DNA of 64,000 nucleotides from Chitinibacter sp. FCG-7 (GTDB taxonomy: Bacteria > Pseudomonadota > Gammaproteobacteria > Burkholderiales > Chitinibacteraceae): NCBI RefSeq assembly GCF_040047665.1, contig NZ_CP157355.1, forward strand, positions 1,178,001 through 1,242,000. Direction: 5' to 3'. Below the pieces are notes generated by a model that saw only the letters and a program-made list of their open reading frames with translations, did not search any database and was not told the DNA's origin. How positions within the stretch are numbered: the stretch's first letter is position 1; each line of letters opens with the position of its first letter. A program made the position numbers and the translations under genes. Shown here piece by piece: positions 28,626 to 38,991 of this stretch.

Positions 28626-29375
28626 ATGCAGCTTGACCACCATCACTACAAGCAACGCGATAATAAATCCATCACAGTGACCCTGGCTAATAACAACGAT
28701 CAGATTCGTGCCGCGCAAGCACTTCGCTATCGTGTTTTCGCCGAAGAAATGCAAGCCCGTCTGAATACCAAAGAACCCGGCATTGATCAGGACCTATTTG
28801 ATGCATACTGCGACCACCTGATCGCACAAGATGAACAGACGGGCGAGGTCATCGGCACCTACCGTATCTTGCCCCCACACCAGGCACGCAAAGTGGGTAG
28901 TTACTATTCGGACACCGAGTTTGATTTGACACGGCTGCAGCACATCCGCAGCCAGTTGGTTGAACTGGGGCGCACCTGCGTACACCCCCAATACCGCAAT
29001 GGTGGCACGATCGCGATGCTGTGGGCGGCTTTGACGCAGTACATGCTGCGTCACAATTATCAATACATGATGGGCTGCGCCTCGGTACCGCTCAGCGACG
29101 GCGGCCATACGGCGGCCAGTCTGTACCGTAAAATGGCGACTGAATCAATGGCCCCGATAGAATGGCGCGTTTTCCCCCGCTGCCCACTCCCGATGACCTC
29201 GTTCGACACCAAACTCGAGATCGCCACCCCTGCGTTAATCAAAGGCTATTTACGCGCGGGTGCCATGGTGTGCGGTGAACCTGCGTGGGATCCTGATTTC
29301 AACACAGCCGATTTTCTGATGCTACTTCCGACACAATGCATCAACAAGCGTTATGCCAGCCATTTTAAGCGCTGA
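28626..29375 (+). CDS. olsB: L-ornithine N-alpha-acyltransferase OlsB
   Basis: A 249-residue GNAT-fold acyltransferase that transfers a 3-hydroxyacyl group from ACP to ornithine, forming lyso-ornithine lipid. Family features include LRYRVFAEEM near residue 40, GTYRILPP, and LGRTCVHPQYRNG with the acyl-donor loop, followed by GCASVPL. Assignment is strengthened by the immediately following olsA-like acyltransferase. GGAGG lies 8 bases before the ATG. A related haemolysin-like acyltransferase function is a less likely alternative. Confidence 0.85.
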   Translation: MQLDHHHYKQRDNKSITVTLANNNDQIRAAQALRYRVFAEEMQARLNTKEPGIDQDLFDAYCDHLIAQDEQTGEVIGTYRILPPHQARKVGSYYSDTEFDLTRLQHIRSQLVELGRTCVHPQYRNGGTIAMLWAALTQYMLRHNYQYMMGCASVPLSDGGHTAASLYRKMATESMAPIEWRVFPRCPLPMTSFDTKLEIATPALIKGYLRAGAMVCGEPAWDPDFNTADFLMLLPTQCINKRYASHFKR

Positions 29376-29429
29376 TCAAGCTGAGAAAACCGGGTAAAAT
29401 CAGAGTGTATTTTGAATGGAATCAGGCCT

Positions 29430-30242
29430 ATGTCATTGCGAAGCATTCAACGGGCTCTGCAGCTCGCAGCACACATCACCATTGGCTTATGCTTGATTCG
29501 TTTTGCCTTCCCGAGAAAGACAGGCCAGCAACAGGCAGAAATAACCAGAAGATGGTCAGAAAAACTGGCAAATATCCTAAATATTCAAATTGTCAGCAGC
29601 GGACTCAAACCTGAATTGACACCCAAAAATCAGATGTGCCTGGCTAATCACATCTCTTGGTTTGATATCTTTGCCTTAAATGCAATCTTCAACTCCCGGT
29701 TCATCGCCAAAGCTGACGTAGCGCATTGGCCTGTCGTTGGCTCACTCTGCAAAGGGGCTGGCACTTTTTTTATTAACCGCGAAAAAATCAAAGACACCAA
29801 GCGCATTAACGACTCGATTACGCAGTCCCTTAAGCAAGGGGAGTGCATTACCTTTTTCCCGGAAGGAACCACCAGCAATGGCGTAGAGCTCAAGCCACTG
29901 AAAACTTCTTTACTGCAATCCATAGTCGAAAGCCAAGGCCTGATCCAGCCTATTTATATTAATTACCGCAAGGCCTGCGGCGCACACTGCCAGGAAGCTG
30001 CTTATATTGACGACATCAGCTTCGGGCAGTCCTTGGCGGCCTTACTGAAAGCCGACGGCATCAGTGTCCACGTACATTTTCTCGATGCAATTCATACAGA
30101 CGGACAAAATCGAGCACAGCTTAGCGCACAAGTACAAACCGCCCTGCACTACGCACACCAGAATTTCATGCGCCAACTTGTTGATAAGCGTGTGCTGCCT
30201 CAACAGCAAATGTCTGCCGATCTTCCAGCCGCAACGCAGTAA
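29430..30242 (+). CDS. olsA: Lyso-ornithine lipid / 1-acylglycerol-3-phosphate O-acyltransferase
   Basis: A PlsC-family membrane acyltransferase of about 270 residues. The catalytic HX4D motif is NHISWFD, and the substrate motif FPEGTTSNG is present; an N-terminal hydrophobic segment anchors it. Next to olsB it most likely completes ornithine lipid synthesis, but OlsA and PlsC proteins are hard to tell apart, so it may also or instead make phosphatidic acid. The ATG at 29430 has AGG five bases upstream. Its last 77 bases overlap the 3' end of apaH on the other strand. Confidence 0.82.
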   Translation: MSLRSIQRALQLAAHITIGLCLIRFAFPRKTGQQQAEITRRWSEKLANILNIQIVSSGLKPELTPKNQMCLANHISWFDIFALNAIFNSRFIAKADVAHWPVVGSLCKGAGTFFINREKIKDTKRINDSITQSLKQGECITFFPEGTTSNGVELKPLKTSLLQSIVESQGLIQPIYINYRKACGAHCQEAAYIDDISFGQSLAALLKADGISVHVHFLDAIHTDGQNRAQLSAQVQTALHYAHQNFMRQLVDKRVLPQQQMSADLPAATQ

Positions 30243-30984
30243 GCGCACCACCCCAGATACAGCCTGTATCAAGGCAGGTGTAGTTTGGCGTCTGCTTCAA
30301 TCCCAGTGCAGACCAATGCCCAAAGATGATGGGCGCATCGAAACAATTCAGACCTGATTCAAACCAGGGGTGCAAATGCTCTGGCGCAGAATCAAGCTCG
30401 CCTTTGAATTTGAAATCAAGCTTATTCTCTGCGCAAAACCGCATGCGAGTGAATGCATTCACAGTAAACCGGAAAGACTCTTCGGTCGTGAGTTCTGCTT
30501 GCCATTGATTCGGTTTATTACCAAACATAACTGAAAACCAATGCATACGCTCCTTACCTGCGTAACGCACTCTTGCCTCATTAGCTAGCTCAAATGCAGT
30601 CCGCTGACTCCAGCCCGGATAAATGCCGGCATGAACAACCGAATGCCCATCGACAACACGCATCAACGGCTGCTGAATCAGCCATTCCAGTAAAACATCA
30701 ACATCATTTGCATGCAGAATTTCTACTGCGGTATCACCTGATTTTGCTTTGGCAAAACCCAACCACACTGCGAGCAAAAAGAGGTCATGATTGCCCAGCA
30801 CAATATCAACATCACTGCGGTGCTGATAAACCCAGCGTAATACAGCCAGCGATGCAGGCCCGCGATTAACAAGGTCGCCAAGTAATATCAAACGATCTTC
30901 CCCGACTTTGAATTGAATAAGTCCCAACAACGCCATAAACTCATCCATACAGCCCTGAATATCACCAATCACATACTTCGCCAT
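30166..30984 (-). CDS. apaH: Bis(5'-nucleosyl)-tetraphosphatase, symmetrical
   Basis: A metallophosphoesterase of 272 residues that hydrolyses Ap4A to two ADP and limits alarmone accumulation and NpnN RNA caps. The metal-binding motifs GDIQGC, GDLVNRG and GNHD are all in place, and the length matches E. coli ApaH (280). The ATG at 30984 follows a GTG at 30987 that could also be used. Its 3' end overlaps olsA by 77 bases on the opposite strand. It stands between olsA and the rplQ terminator. Confidence 0.95.
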   Translation of the reverse strand: MAKYVIGDIQGCMDEFMALLGLIQFKVGEDRLILLGDLVNRGPASLAVLRWVYQHRSDVDIVLGNHDLFLLAVWLGFAKAKSGDTAVEILHANDVDVLLEWLIQQPLMRVVDGHSVVHAGIYPGWSQRTAFELANEARVRYAGKERMHWFSVMFGNKPNQWQAELTTEESFRFTVNAFTRMRFCAENKLDFKFKGELDSAPEHLHPWFESGLNCFDAPIIFGHWSALGLKQTPNYTCLDTGCIWGGALTALRLEDRQTFAVEAAHAYQQVGA

Positions 30985-31020
30985 CACTTCTCACCTTGTT
31001 ATTAACCGCAAATGCCAGGC

Positions 31021-31047
31021 AAAAAAAAACCGACCAAAGGCCGGTTT
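31021..31047 (-). terminator. Terminator of the rpmJ-rplQ (alpha) operon
   Basis: Minus strand AACCGGCC-TTT-GGTCGGTT, an 8-base stem with one G-T pair, followed by nine T. It is about 20 bases past the rplQ stop and directly before apaH. Confidence 0.88.
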
Positions 31048-31065
31048 TTTATTCTTAGCAACAAA

Positions 31066-31446
31066 TTACTCTGCTGCTTCAACTTCTTCTGGACGATCAA
31101 CGAGCTCAACGTATGCCATTGGCGCATTGTCACCTACACGGAAGCCGCATTTCAGGATACGCAAATAACCGCCATTGCGGGCAGAGTAGCGTGGGCCCAA
31201 AACGTCAAACAACTTAACTACGATATCACGATCACGTGTACGAGAAAAAGCCAAACGGCGATTAGCCAATGATGGTTTTTTGCCCAAAGTGATCAGTGGT
31301 TCTGCTACACGGCGAAGTTCTTTCGCTTTTGGCAGAGTAGTTTTAATTACTTCATGCTTCAACAAGGCATTTGCCAAGTTACGAAGCATCGCAAGACGGT
31401 GACTTGTCGTACGATTTAATTTACGATTAGAAAGACGATGACGCAT
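31066..31446 (-). CDS. rplQ: 50S ribosomal protein L17
   Basis: 126 residues, beginning [17 protein letters not shown]. It lies near the exit tunnel rim. Last gene of rpmJ-rpsM-rpsK-rpsD-rpoA-rplQ and followed by a strong terminator. The acidic C-terminal tail is normal for the family. Confidence 0.97.
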   Translation of the reverse strand: MRHRLSNRKLNRTTSHRLAMLRNLANALLKHEVIKTTLPKAKELRRVAEPLITLGKKPSLANRRLAFSRTRDRDIVVKLFDVLGPRYSARNGGYLRILKCGFRVGDNAPMAYVELVDRPEEVEAAE

Positions 31447-31472
31447 TTGTCAATTCCTTTGCTAGTACCGGC

Positions 31473-32456
31473 TTAAGGCTTATCCAAGCCAGCTGGAGGC
31501 CAGTTTTCAAGGCGCATGCCAAGGCTAAGCCCTTTCGAAGCAAGCACTTCCTTGATCTCATTGAGTGATTTACGACCCAGATTTGGTGCTTTAAGCAACT
31601 CAGTCTCGGTACGTTGAATCAGGTCACCGATATAGTAAATGTTTTCCGCTTTCAGACAGTTAGCAGAGCGAACAGTCAACTCAAGATCATCTACCGGACG
31701 AAGCAGGATAGGATCAATTGTTACTTGTGGCTCAACCACTTTTTCTTCTTGCGTACCTTCCAGATCGGCAAAAACGCCAAGCTGGTCGATCAACATGCGT
31801 GCGGCTTGACGAACTGCTTCATCAGGCTCAATCACACCATTGGTTTCAATATCGATAATCAAGCGATCAAGATCAGTGCGCTGTTCTACACGAGCACTTT
31901 CTACTTGGTAGCTAACACGGATAATCGGGCTGAACGAAGCGTCCAGAATGATCGTCCCAATGGAACGACCTTCTTCCTTGTTTACACGTGAAGGGCCAGG
32001 CTGATAGCCACGACCTTTTTCCACGGTAATATCCATGCTCAACTTACCGCCAGCAGACAGATGTGCAATCACATGATCCGGATTAATCACCTCAACATCA
32101 TGTGGCAACTGAATGTCGGAAGCCTTGACGACACCCTCACCCTCTTTCGAGAGAGTAAGCGTGACAGAGTCCCGACCATGCAGCTTCAGCACAACGCCTT
32201 TGAGGTTTAACAGGATATCGACAACGTCTTCCTGCACGCCATCCAACGCGGAATATTCGTGCACAACACCATCAATTTTGACTTCAGTCGGTGCAAAACC
32301 CACCATTGAAGACAATAAAATTCGGCGCAGTGCATTACCGAGAGTATGGCCATAACCGCGCTCAAACGGCTCCATAACGACTTTCGCGTGAGCTTGAGCC
32401 AGAGCTTGCACATCGATGATGCGCGGTTTGAGCAACTCGTTTGCATTGATTTGCAT
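31473..32456 (-). CDS. rpoA: DNA-directed RNA polymerase subunit alpha
   Basis: 327 residues. The alpha N-terminal domain (about 1-230) dimerises and nucleates polymerase assembly. The C-terminal domain (about 245-325) binds UP elements and activators; its [12 protein letters not shown] helix contains the DNA-contacting arginine. Located between rpsD and rplQ, as in nearly all proteobacteria. Confidence 0.98.
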   Translation of the reverse strand: MQINANELLKPRIIDVQALAQAHAKVVMEPFERGYGHTLGNALRRILLSSMVGFAPTEVKIDGVVHEYSALDGVQEDVVDILLNLKGVVLKLHGRDSVTLTLSKEGEGVVKASDIQLPHDVEVINPDHVIAHLSAGGKLSMDITVEKGRGYQPGPSRVNKEEGRSIGTIILDASFSPIIRVSYQVESARVEQRTDLDRLIIDIETNGVIEPDEAVRQAARMLIDQLGVFADLEGTQEEKVVEPQVTIDPILLRPVDDLELTVRSANCLKAENIYYIGDLIQRTETELLKAPNLGRKSLNEIKEVLASKGLSLGMRLENWPPAGLDKP

Positions 32457-32489
32457 AAGTCAGTATCCCTTGCCAACCGGTTCAGGTTA

Positions 32490-33113
32490 TTACTTGGAGT
32501 AGAATTCAACAACCAGCGATTCATTGATATCGCTAGATAGATCTGAACGCTCTGGCATGTTTTTAAACACGCCTTCCATTTTTTTAGAATCAACCTGTAC
32601 CCAGCTTGGGAAGCCAATGCCTTCAGCCAAGCTCAAAGCTTCCTGAATACGTACTTGCTTCTTAGCTTTTTCACGTACGGCAACAACATCACCTGCTTTC
32701 ACTTGGAAAGAAGGAATATTTACAACGTTGCCATTGACAGTGATTGCCTTGTGGGAAACGAGTTGACGAGATTCGGAACGAGTAGAACCGTATCCCATGC
32801 GATATACAACGTTATCCAGACGCGACTCAAGCAGTTTCAACAGGTTCTCACCAGTTGAGCCTTTGCGACGAGCAGCTTCTTCAAAATAACGACGGAACTG
32901 ACGTTCCAAAACGCCGTAAATGCGACGGATTTTTTGCTTTTCACGCAAGTGAACGCCGTAATCCGACAGACGCGTATTCTTTTTAGCGCCATGCTGGCCT
33001 GGGGCTTGTTCCAGCTTGCACTTGCTGTCGAGCGAACGACGTGCGCTTTTCAAGAACAGATCCGTGCCTTCGCGGCGTGCAAGTTTGCACTTGGGTCCAA
33101 TATAACGAGCCAT
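32490..33113 (-). CDS. rpsD: 30S ribosomal protein S4
   Basis: 207 residues. A primary 16S binder that nucleates 30S assembly and, in E. coli, represses its own operon. The S4 RNA-binding domain is in [20 protein letters not shown]. The N-terminus lacks the zinc-binding cysteine cluster, so this is the zinc-free form. Confidence 0.98.
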   Translation of the reverse strand: MARYIGPKCKLARREGTDLFLKSARRSLDSKCKLEQAPGQHGAKKNTRLSDYGVHLREKQKIRRIYGVLERQFRRYFEEAARRKGSTGENLLKLLESRLDNVVYRMGYGSTRSESRQLVSHKAITVNGNVVNIPSFQVKAGDVVAVREKAKKQVRIQEALSLAEGIGFPSWVQVDSKKMEGVFKNMPERSDLSSDINESLVVEFYSK

Positions 33114-33127
33114 TTCTTACTCCAGAA

Positions 33128-33520
33128 TTAGATACGACGCTTTTTCGCAGGACGGCAGCCGTTGTGCGGAACAGGCGTCACATCCGAGATACTGGTGATC
33201 TTGAAGCCCAGTGCGTTCAGAGCACGCACTGAAGATTCACGACCAGGGCCCGGACCCTTGATGCGTACTTCTAGGTTTTTAACACCATATTCTTGGGCAA
33301 CTTTACCAGCCGCTTCTGCTGCAACCTGTGCAGCAAAAGGTGTACTTTTACGAGAGCCCTTGAAACCAGCACCGCCCGAGGTAGCCCAAGATAAAGCATT
33401 GCCTTGGCGATCAGTGATGGTAATGATCGTGTTGTTGAAAGAAGCGTGAACGTGCACGATCCCTTCCGACACGCTCTTTTTGACTTTCTTACGTACACGA
33501 GCTGTGTTTGCTTTAGCCAT
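33128..33520 (-). CDS. rpsK: 30S ribosomal protein S11
   Basis: 130 residues with the platform-binding core [18 protein letters not shown] and the C-terminal [12 protein letters not shown]. Encoded 15 bases after rpsM. Confidence 0.98.
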   Translation of the reverse strand: MAKANTARVRKKVKKSVSEGIVHVHASFNNTIITITDRQGNALSWATSGGAGFKGSRKSTPFAAQVAAEAAGKVAQEYGVKNLEVRIKGPGPGRESSVRALNALGFKITSISDVTPVPHNGCRPAKKRRI

Positions 33521-33535
33521 AATTTATGTCCTTAA

Positions 33536-33898
33536 TTACTTCTTGCCAGCGATAGACTTACGTGGACCCTTACGAGTACGCGCATTTGTCTTGGTACGCT
33601 GACCGCGAACTGGCAGGCCTTTGCGGTGACGGAAACCACGGTAGCAGCCAAGGTCCATCAGACGCTTGATGCTCATAGTTACCTCACGACGCAGATCACC
33701 TTCAATAGTGAATTTGCCTACTTCGTCACGTAGTTTTTCAAGTTCAACATCACTGAGATCTTTTACTTTCTTGCTAGGCTCAATTGCAGTAGTTGCACAA
33801 ATCGCTTTAGCGCGAGTTTGTCCAATACCGTAAATAGCCTGAAGACCGATCACAGTATGCTGATGATTAGGTATGTTAACCCCAGCAATACGGGCCAT
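33536..33898 (-). CDS. rpsM: 30S ribosomal protein S13
   Basis: 120 residues starting [19 protein letters not shown]; its basic C-terminal tail contacts the P-site tRNA. It follows rpmJ after 58 bases. Confidence 0.98.
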   Translation of the reverse strand: MARIAGVNIPNHQHTVIGLQAIYGIGQTRAKAICATTAIEPSKKVKDLSDVELEKLRDEVGKFTIEGDLRREVTMSIKRLMDLGCYRGFRHRKGLPVRGQRTKTNARTRKGPRKSIAGKK

Positions 33899-33956
33899 AC
33901 TTCTTACCCCAGGTTAAAAAGTGGTGGATTTTAACACCAATAGCCGATTGACTCAA

Positions 33957-34070
33957 TCAGCCTTGACGCTGCTTGTGCCGTGGGTCAGTACAAATTACAC
34001 GCACAACACGGTTGCGACGAATAATTTTGCAGTTACGGCAGATTTTCTTGACCGATGCTTGAACTCTCAT
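33957..34070 (-). CDS. rpmJ: 50S ribosomal protein L36
   Basis: A 37-residue gene, translated by hand. The zinc ligands C11, C14, C27 and H32 are all present, so this is the zinc-binding form. The sequence starts [15 protein letters not shown] and ends RHKQRQG. It is the first gene of the alpha operon, 255 bases after secY; infA, often found in this gap, is missing. Confidence 0.95.
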   Translation of the reverse strand: MRVQASVKKICRNCKIIRRNRVVRVICTDPRHKQRQG

Positions 34071-34099
34071 GGTCTATCCTTTGAGAACAAAGTAAAATC

Positions 34100-34121
34100 C
34101 CAGTCAACAAAAATTGACTGG
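34100..34121 (-). promoter_or_regulatory. Leader hairpin of rpmJ
   Basis: A perfect 8-base stem CCAGTCAA (34100-34107) / TTGACTGG (34114-34121) with a 6-base loop, 30 bases upstream of rpmJ. There is no adequate T run after it, so a leader regulatory element (for example an S4 target) is more likely than a terminator. Confidence 0.45.
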
Positions 34122-34194
34122 AATACGTTGCGACTACTGTTTTTGCAGACTGCACTAAAACAACCAGAGCACCCGAATTCCAGTAAAGCCCACG

Positions 34195-34203
34195 AATATA
34201 ACA
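34195..34203 (-). promoter_or_regulatory. Candidate promoter of the alpha operon
   Basis: Minus strand TGTTATATT, an extended -10 (TGn plus TATATT), about 125 bases upstream of rpmJ and downstream of the secY terminator. The -35 region is weak (TTCTTG at 16 bases). The surrounding TTATGTGTTA word is shared with the rplC promoter candidate. Confidence 0.5.
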
Positions 34204-34254
34204 CATAAAGCTTCAACAAGAAAACAAAAACAACAACCGCACGTCAGTTAAAAG

Positions 34255-34280
34255 AAAAGATCTTACATGTAAGATCTTTT
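34255..34280. terminator. Terminator after secY
   Basis: A perfect 26-base palindrome AAAAGATCTTACA/TGTAAGATCTTTT centred at 34267, giving a long AT-rich stem ending in TTTT on both strands. It is about 45 bases past the secY stop and separates the spc and alpha operons. Confidence 0.8.
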
Positions 34281-34325
34281 CCGAACATTTGAACGTAGAT
34301 CCGAGGCCTGAAACCAAGCTATAGA

Positions 34326-35633
34326 CTACGAACCCTTGAAGTTAGCTTTTTTCAGCAAACTATCATATTGATGCGACAGAACATATGACTGCATTTGAGC
34401 CATAAAATCCATCGTCACAACAACCAGAATCAAAAGAGAAGTACCGCCAAAATAGAACGGGACATTCCATTTCAAAATCAAAAACTCTGGAATCAAACAA
34501 ACAAATGAAATATAGATAGCACCGATTAGGGTCAACTTCATAATCAGCTTTTCAATATATTTCGCAGTGTGATCACCTGGTCGATAACCCGGAACCATTG
34601 CACCGCTCTTCTTCAGATTTTCAGCAGTTTCACGCGGATTGAAAACCAAAGCAGTGTAAAAATAACAGAAGAAGATGATTGCTGCAGCGTAGCAAAGAAC
34701 ATACAAAGGCTGGCCGGGATGCAATTTATCACCGATAGATTTCAGCCAAGAGAAGTGTTCGCTATTTCCTGTCCACGACAACACGGTAGCAGGAAATAGA
34801 ATAATAGAAGAAGCAAAAATAGGAGGAATAACACCAGCCATATTTAACTTCAAGGGCAGATGTGAACTCTGTGCCTGCATTAAGCGATTACCAACCTGCC
34901 GCTTCGCGTACTGAATAGGCACTTTACGCTGGCCGCGTTCGACGAACACAACTGCAGCAGTCAGCAGAATCACACCAACAAAAAGAAATAGGACAAGAAG
35001 AATTGGCAAAGCGCCTTGACTAGTCAAACTGAGCGTTTGACCAATCGCAGTAGGCACACCAGAGGCAATACCTGCGCAAATAATGATAGAAATACCATTA
35101 CCAATACCACGCTCGGTAATCTGCTCACCAAGCCACATCAAAAACATAGTACCAGTAACGAGAGAAACCATCGTTACTGCAACAAATAAACTTTGATCCA
35201 TTACAACCAGATTCGGTTGCCGGAAAAGCATCAGAGCAATACCAAAACTCTGAGCAGTAGCAAGGAGGACAGTGAAATAACGCGTGTACTGAGTTAATTT
35301 ACGCCGACCAGCCTCACCTTCTTTTTTTAATTGCTTAAGATTAGGCAGAACTTCACCGGCAAGCTGAATGATAATCGATGCCGAAATATACGGCATGATA
35401 CCAATCGCAAACACGGTAAAGCGTGACAAAGCACCACCAGAGAACATGTTAAACATATTCAAGAGGCCCGTCTGCGAAGACTGGAACAGATTTGCCAATT
35501 CAACAGGATTGATACCAGGAACTGGAATGTGTGCACCGATGCGATAAACAATCAATGCACCCACTACAAACCAAATACGTTTCTTCAGATCAGCAAATTT
35601 ACTTGCTGAACCAGCCAATGCGGGATTTGCCAC
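34326..35633 (-). CDS. secY: Protein translocase subunit SecY
   Basis: 435 residues with ten transmembrane helices forming the protein-conducting channel with SecE (also in this window, 61089-61442) and SecG. The plug region and the cytoplasmic loops with the RGIGNGIS segment are typical. It is the last gene of the spc operon and is followed by a palindromic terminator. Confidence 0.98.
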   Translation of the reverse strand: MANPALAGSASKFADLKKRIWFVVGALIVYRIGAHIPVPGINPVELANLFQSSQTGLLNMFNMFSGGALSRFTVFAIGIMPYISASIIIQLAGEVLPNLKQLKKEGEAGRRKLTQYTRYFTVLLATAQSFGIALMLFRQPNLVVMDQSLFVAVTMVSLVTGTMFLMWLGEQITERGIGNGISIIICAGIASGVPTAIGQTLSLTSQGALPILLVLFLFVGVILLTAAVVFVERGQRKVPIQYAKRQVGNRLMQAQSSHLPLKLNMAGVIPPIFASSIILFPATVLSWTGNSEHFSWLKSIGDKLHPGQPLYVLCYAAAIIFFCYFYTALVFNPRETAENLKKSGAMVPGYRPGDHTAKYIEKLIMKLTLIGAIYISFVCLIPEFLILKWNVPFYFGGTSLLILVVVTMDFMAQMQSYVLSHQYDSLLKKANFKGS

Positions 35634-35658
35634 GTTCTGCCTTAACCTTTAACAATAA

Positions 35659-36093
35659 TTACTCACCAACAGAGCCACCAGCAGCTTCAATAGCAGCCTT
35701 CGCACCTTTAGTAGCAAGAACACCTTTCAGTGTTACTGCTTTTTCAAGCGTACCAGACAAAACTACTTTGCAGCTAATAGAATGCTGAGAAATCAAACCA
35801 GCCTGAATCAAACTCAGCATATCAATCTCGACGATTGGCAACGCTTGCAACTCAGAAAGCGTCACTTCTGCGTTTTTGCCCTGAGCCAAAGACTTGAAGC
35901 CACGCTTAGGCAAACGGCGCTGCAAAGGCATTTGACCGCCTTCGAAGCCAACCTTGTGAAAACCGCCTGCACGTGATTTCTGCCCCTTATGGCCACGACC
36001 ACAAGTCTTGCCAAGGCCAGAGCCAATACCACGACCAACACGCTTGCTAGAGTGCTTTGCACCAACGCCCGGAGTTAAAGTATTCAGTTCCAT
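35659..36093 (-). CDS. rplO: 50S ribosomal protein L15
   Basis: 144 residues; the Gly/Arg/Lys-rich N-terminal arm ([21 protein letters not shown]) threads into 23S rRNA. One base separates it from rpmD. Confidence 0.98.
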   Translation of the reverse strand: MELNTLTPGVGAKHSSKRVGRGIGSGLGKTCGRGHKGQKSRAGGFHKVGFEGGQMPLQRRLPKRGFKSLAQGKNAEVTLSELQALPIVEIDMLSLIQAGLISQHSISCKVVLSGTLEKAVTLKGVLATKGAKAAIEAAGGSVGE

Positions 36094-36094
36094 C

Positions 36095-36280
36095 TTAACC
36101 CTCGACTTTCAGCAAGTAGCTAATCTTGTTAACCATACCACGATTTTCTGGTGTATCGATAACTACAGCAGAGCTGTTTGTTTTACGAAGACCTAAACCG
36201 CGTGCGCAGGCTTTATGTGACTCAAGACGACCAATCAGGCTTTTTACCAAAGTCACCTTAATTGTTTTAACGTCGCTCAT
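36095..36280 (-). CDS. rpmD: 50S ribosomal protein L30
   Basis: 61 residues, the short bacterial form, with [18 protein letters not shown]. It overlaps the end of rpsE by 4 bases (ATGA). Confidence 0.97.
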   Translation of the reverse strand: MSDVKTIKVTLVKSLIGRLESHKACARGLGLRKTNSSAVVIDTPENRGMVNKISYLLKVEG

Positions 36281-36792
36281 TGCGCACCCCCAAGAATCTC
36301 TTCAACTGACTTGCCACGTTTAGCAGCAATTTCAGCCGGTGTATGCAATTTAGACAGACCATCTAAAGTTGCACGCACGATATTGTATGGGTTAGTTGAA
36401 CCATGACATTTTGCAGTAATGTTATGAATACCCATTACTTCAAAAACAGCACGCATTGGACCGCCAGCAATAATGCCAGTGCCTTCCGGAGCTGGTTGCA
36501 TAAACACAGTTGTAGCACCGTGCTTACCAAAAACCGTATGCTGCACAGTACCGTTGCGCAAACTAACCTTAACCATTTTGCGACGAGCTTCTTCCATCGC
36601 TTTCTGTACGGCTACAGGCACTTCTTTTGACTTGCCTTTGCCCATACCAACGCCACCATCACCATCACCAACGACAGTAAGAGCAGCAAAACCAAGGATA
36701 CGACCGCCTTTAACGACTTTGGTAACGCGATTTACGCTTACCATCTTCTCCCGAAGGCCGTCCTGACGATCTTCCATTTCGTTCTTAGCCAT
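36277..36792 (-). CDS. rpsE: 30S ribosomal protein S5
   Basis: 171 residues. The S5 double-stranded RNA-binding-like fold carries [12 protein letters not shown] and the loop [19 protein letters not shown]5 lines the mRNA entry site and affects accuracy. No sign of spectinomycin-resistance deletions in the loop ([11 protein letters not shown] intact). Confidence 0.98.
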   Translation of the reverse strand: MAKNEMEDRQDGLREKMVSVNRVTKVVKGGRILGFAALTVVGDGDGGVGMGKGKSKEVPVAVQKAMEEARRKMVKVSLRNGTVQHTVFGKHGATTVFMQPAPEGTGIIAGGPMRAVFEVMGIHNITAKCHGSTNPYNIVRATLDGLSKLHTPAEIAAKRGKSVEEILGGAQ

Positions 36793-36806
36793 TATTTGAA
36801 CTCCAA

Positions 36807-37160
36807 TTAGAAGACGAGGCCAGCTTCACGAGCCGCATCAGCCAGTGCTTTAACACGGCCGTGGTATTGGAAACCTGAGCGATCGAAAGCTACGTTTTGT
36901 ACACCAGCAGCTTTTGCTTTTTCAGCAATCAGCTTACCAACAGCAACCGCACTTGCCACATTGCCACCATTCTTAACTTCGGAACGTAGCGCAGCTTCCA
37001 GTGTATTAGCTGAAGCCAAAACTTTACTGCCAGTCTCATCAATGATCTGAGCGTAAATATGGCTATTGGTACGATGCACCGACAAACGCACGACCTTGAG
37101 CTCCGCAATTTTGGCACGGGTTTTACGTGCGCGACGAAGTCTGCTTTGATTCTTATCCAT
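36807..37160 (-). CDS. rplR: 50S ribosomal protein L18
   Basis: 117 residues; binds 5S rRNA. Conserved segments [14 protein letters not shown] and the C-terminal [23 protein letters not shown] are present. Confidence 0.98.
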   Translation of the reverse strand: MDKNQSRLRRARKTRAKIAELKVVRLSVHRTNSHIYAQIIDETGSKVLASANTLEAALRSEVKNGGNVASAVAVGKLIAEKAKAAGVQNVAFDRSGFQYHGRVKALADAAREAGLVF

Positions 37161-37173
37161 AATTCAGCCTCGA

Positions 37174-37707
37174 TTACTTCTTCTTGGTTTCTTTGATAAC
37201 AACCACTTCATCAGCATAACGAACACCCTTGCCTTTATATGGCTCTGGAGAACGGTACGCACGAATTTCGGCTGCAACCTGACCAAGAAGTTGTTTATCG
37301 GCACCCTTCAACAGGATTTCGGTCTGAGATGGAGTCTCACACTTGATACCTGCGGGCATTTGATGTGCAACTGGGTGGGAAAAACCCAACGACAGATTCA
37401 ACACATCGCCTTGAGCTTGAGCACGATAACCAACACCAACCAGAGTCAGCTTACGCTCAAAGCCTTTATTAACACCTGCGACCATGTTGTTAACAAGCGC
37501 ACGCAATGTACCAGACATTGAACGGGCAAACTTGCTATTGCCGTTTGCAGCAAAAACGACAGAACCGTCTTTCACTTCAACAGCAACGTCGGCAACTACA
37601 GGGTGAGACAAAGTACCTTGCGGGCCTTTGACTTCAATTTTACCAGCAGCGAGTTTCACCTCAACACCAGCAGGAATTACAACCGGATTTTTAGCTACGC
37701 GAGACAT
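37174..37707 (-). CDS. rplF: 50S ribosomal protein L6
   Basis: 177 residues with two L6 alpha-beta domains; it sits near the factor-binding centre. The C-terminal signature [14 protein letters not shown] is clear. Confidence 0.98.
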   Translation of the reverse strand: MSRVAKNPVVIPAGVEVKLAAGKIEVKGPQGTLSHPVVADVAVEVKDGSVVFAANGNSKFARSMSGTLRALVNNMVAGVNKGFERKLTLVGVGYRAQAQGDVLNLSLGFSHPVAHQMPAGIKCETPSQTEILLKGADKQLLGQVAAEIRAYRSPEPYKGKGVRYADEVVVIKETKKK

Positions 37708-37719
37708 TGTGACACCTCA

Positions 37720-38112
37720 TCAAGCAACGATGCACAGCAACTCGCCACCAATACCATTGGCGCGCGCTTTGCGGTCGGTCATCACACCCTTGGAAGTGGA
37801 CAAAATTGCCACGCCAAGACCATTCATCACACTTGGGATGTCGCCAGTACTGCGATAATCACGCAATCCAGGCTTTGAAATACGGTCAAGGCGCTCAATA
37901 ACTGGGCGGCCAGCATAGTACTTCAATTCGATAGTCAGAACGGGCTTAACATCACCGCTCACAACAAACGATTCAACATAACCTTCTTCGTGCAATACTT
38001 TTGCAATTGCAACCTTCAACTTTGAAGATGGCATCACTACCGAAGCTTTATCAGCGCGCTGTGCATTGCGAATACGAGTCAGCATATCGGCGATAGGATC
38101 ATGCATTGCCAT
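37720..38112 (-). CDS. rpsH: 30S ribosomal protein S8
   Basis: 130 residues beginning [19 protein letters not shown]8 binds the 16S central domain and in E. coli represses the spc operon near rplE. The C-terminal [13 protein letters not shown] motif is intact. Confidence 0.98.
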   Translation of the reverse strand: MAMHDPIADMLTRIRNAQRADKASVVMPSSKLKVAIAKVLHEEGYVESFVVSGDVKPVLTIELKYYAGRPVIERLDRISKPGLRDYRSTGDIPSVMNGLGVAILSTSKGVMTDRKARANGIGGELLCIVA

Positions 38113-38127
38113 GTTATTTCTCTCCTA

Positions 38128-38433
38128 TTACCAGCTTGCTTTAACAAGACCCGGGATTTCACCTTTAAAGGCGAGATCACGCAACTTGCTACGGCCAAGA
38201 CCAAACTTACGGTACACACCACGTGAACGACCTGTCAATTTGCAACGGTTGTGCAAGCGTACAGGAGATGAATTACGTGGCAACTGCTGGAGTTTCAAAC
38301 GAGCCTGGAATTGATCTTCCTCACTCGCATTTTGATCATTAATAATGACCAAAAGCTTTTCGCGCTTTGCAGCATATTTAGCAACTGCCGCAACACGCTT
38401 AGCTTCACGATTAATCAGTGCAAGTTTTGCCAT
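38128..38433 (-). CDS. rpsN: 30S ribosomal protein S14 (long, zinc-free form)
   Basis: 101 residues from [13 protein letters not shown] at 38433; earlier in-frame codons reach into rplE and are not used. Only one cysteine in the C-terminal [16 protein letters not shown] region, so this is the zinc-independent form. Confidence 0.97.
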   Translation of the reverse strand: MAKLALINREAKRVAAVAKYAAKREKLLVIINDQNASEEDQFQARLKLQQLPRNSSPVRLHNRCKLTGRSRGVYRKFGLGRSKLRDLAFKGEIPGLVKASW

Positions 38434-38440
38434 GATCGCC

Positions 38441-38980
38441 TCAATTCTTGAACGGAAACTTAAAGGCTGCGAGCAAAGCGCGCGCTTCCTCATCAGTCTT
38501 AGCCGTAGTCGTAATGGTAATGTTCATGCCACGCAAAGCATCGATCTTATCGTACTCAATTTCCGGGAAGATGATCTGCTCTTTAACACCCATGTTGAAG
38601 TTGCCGCGGCCATCAAACGATTTGCCACCAACACCACGGAAGTCACGTACACGCGGAAGCGCGATCGTTACCAAACGATCCAAGAATTCGTACATACGCT
38701 CACGGCGCAAAGTCACCTTACAACCAACTGGGTAACCATCACGAATTTTGAAGCCTGCGATCGATTTTTTTGACTTAGTCACTACTGGCTTCTGACCTGC
38801 AATTTTTTGCATATCGCCAACAGCAAATTCCATTACTTTCTTATCTGCAACTGCTTCGCCAACACCCATATTGATTGTAATTTTTTCAATACGTGGCACT
38901 TGCATAGCTGATTTGTAGCCAAATTGTTTTACCAATTCAGGAACGATCTTGCTTTCATATACTTCTTGAAAACGAGCCAT
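38441..38980 (-). CDS. rplE: 50S ribosomal protein L5
   Basis: 179 residues; binds 5S rRNA and contacts the P-site tRNA. Segments [18 protein letters not shown] and [10 protein letters not shown] are diagnostic. Confidence 0.98.
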   Translation of the reverse strand: MARFQEVYESKIVPELVKQFGYKSAMQVPRIEKITINMGVGEAVADKKVMEFAVGDMQKIAGQKPVVTKSKKSIAGFKIRDGYPVGCKVTLRRERMYEFLDRLVTIALPRVRDFRGVGGKSFDGRGNFNMGVKEQIIFPEIEYDKIDALRGMNITITTTAKTDEEARALLAAFKFPFKN

Positions 38981-38991
38981 TGTAATTCCCC

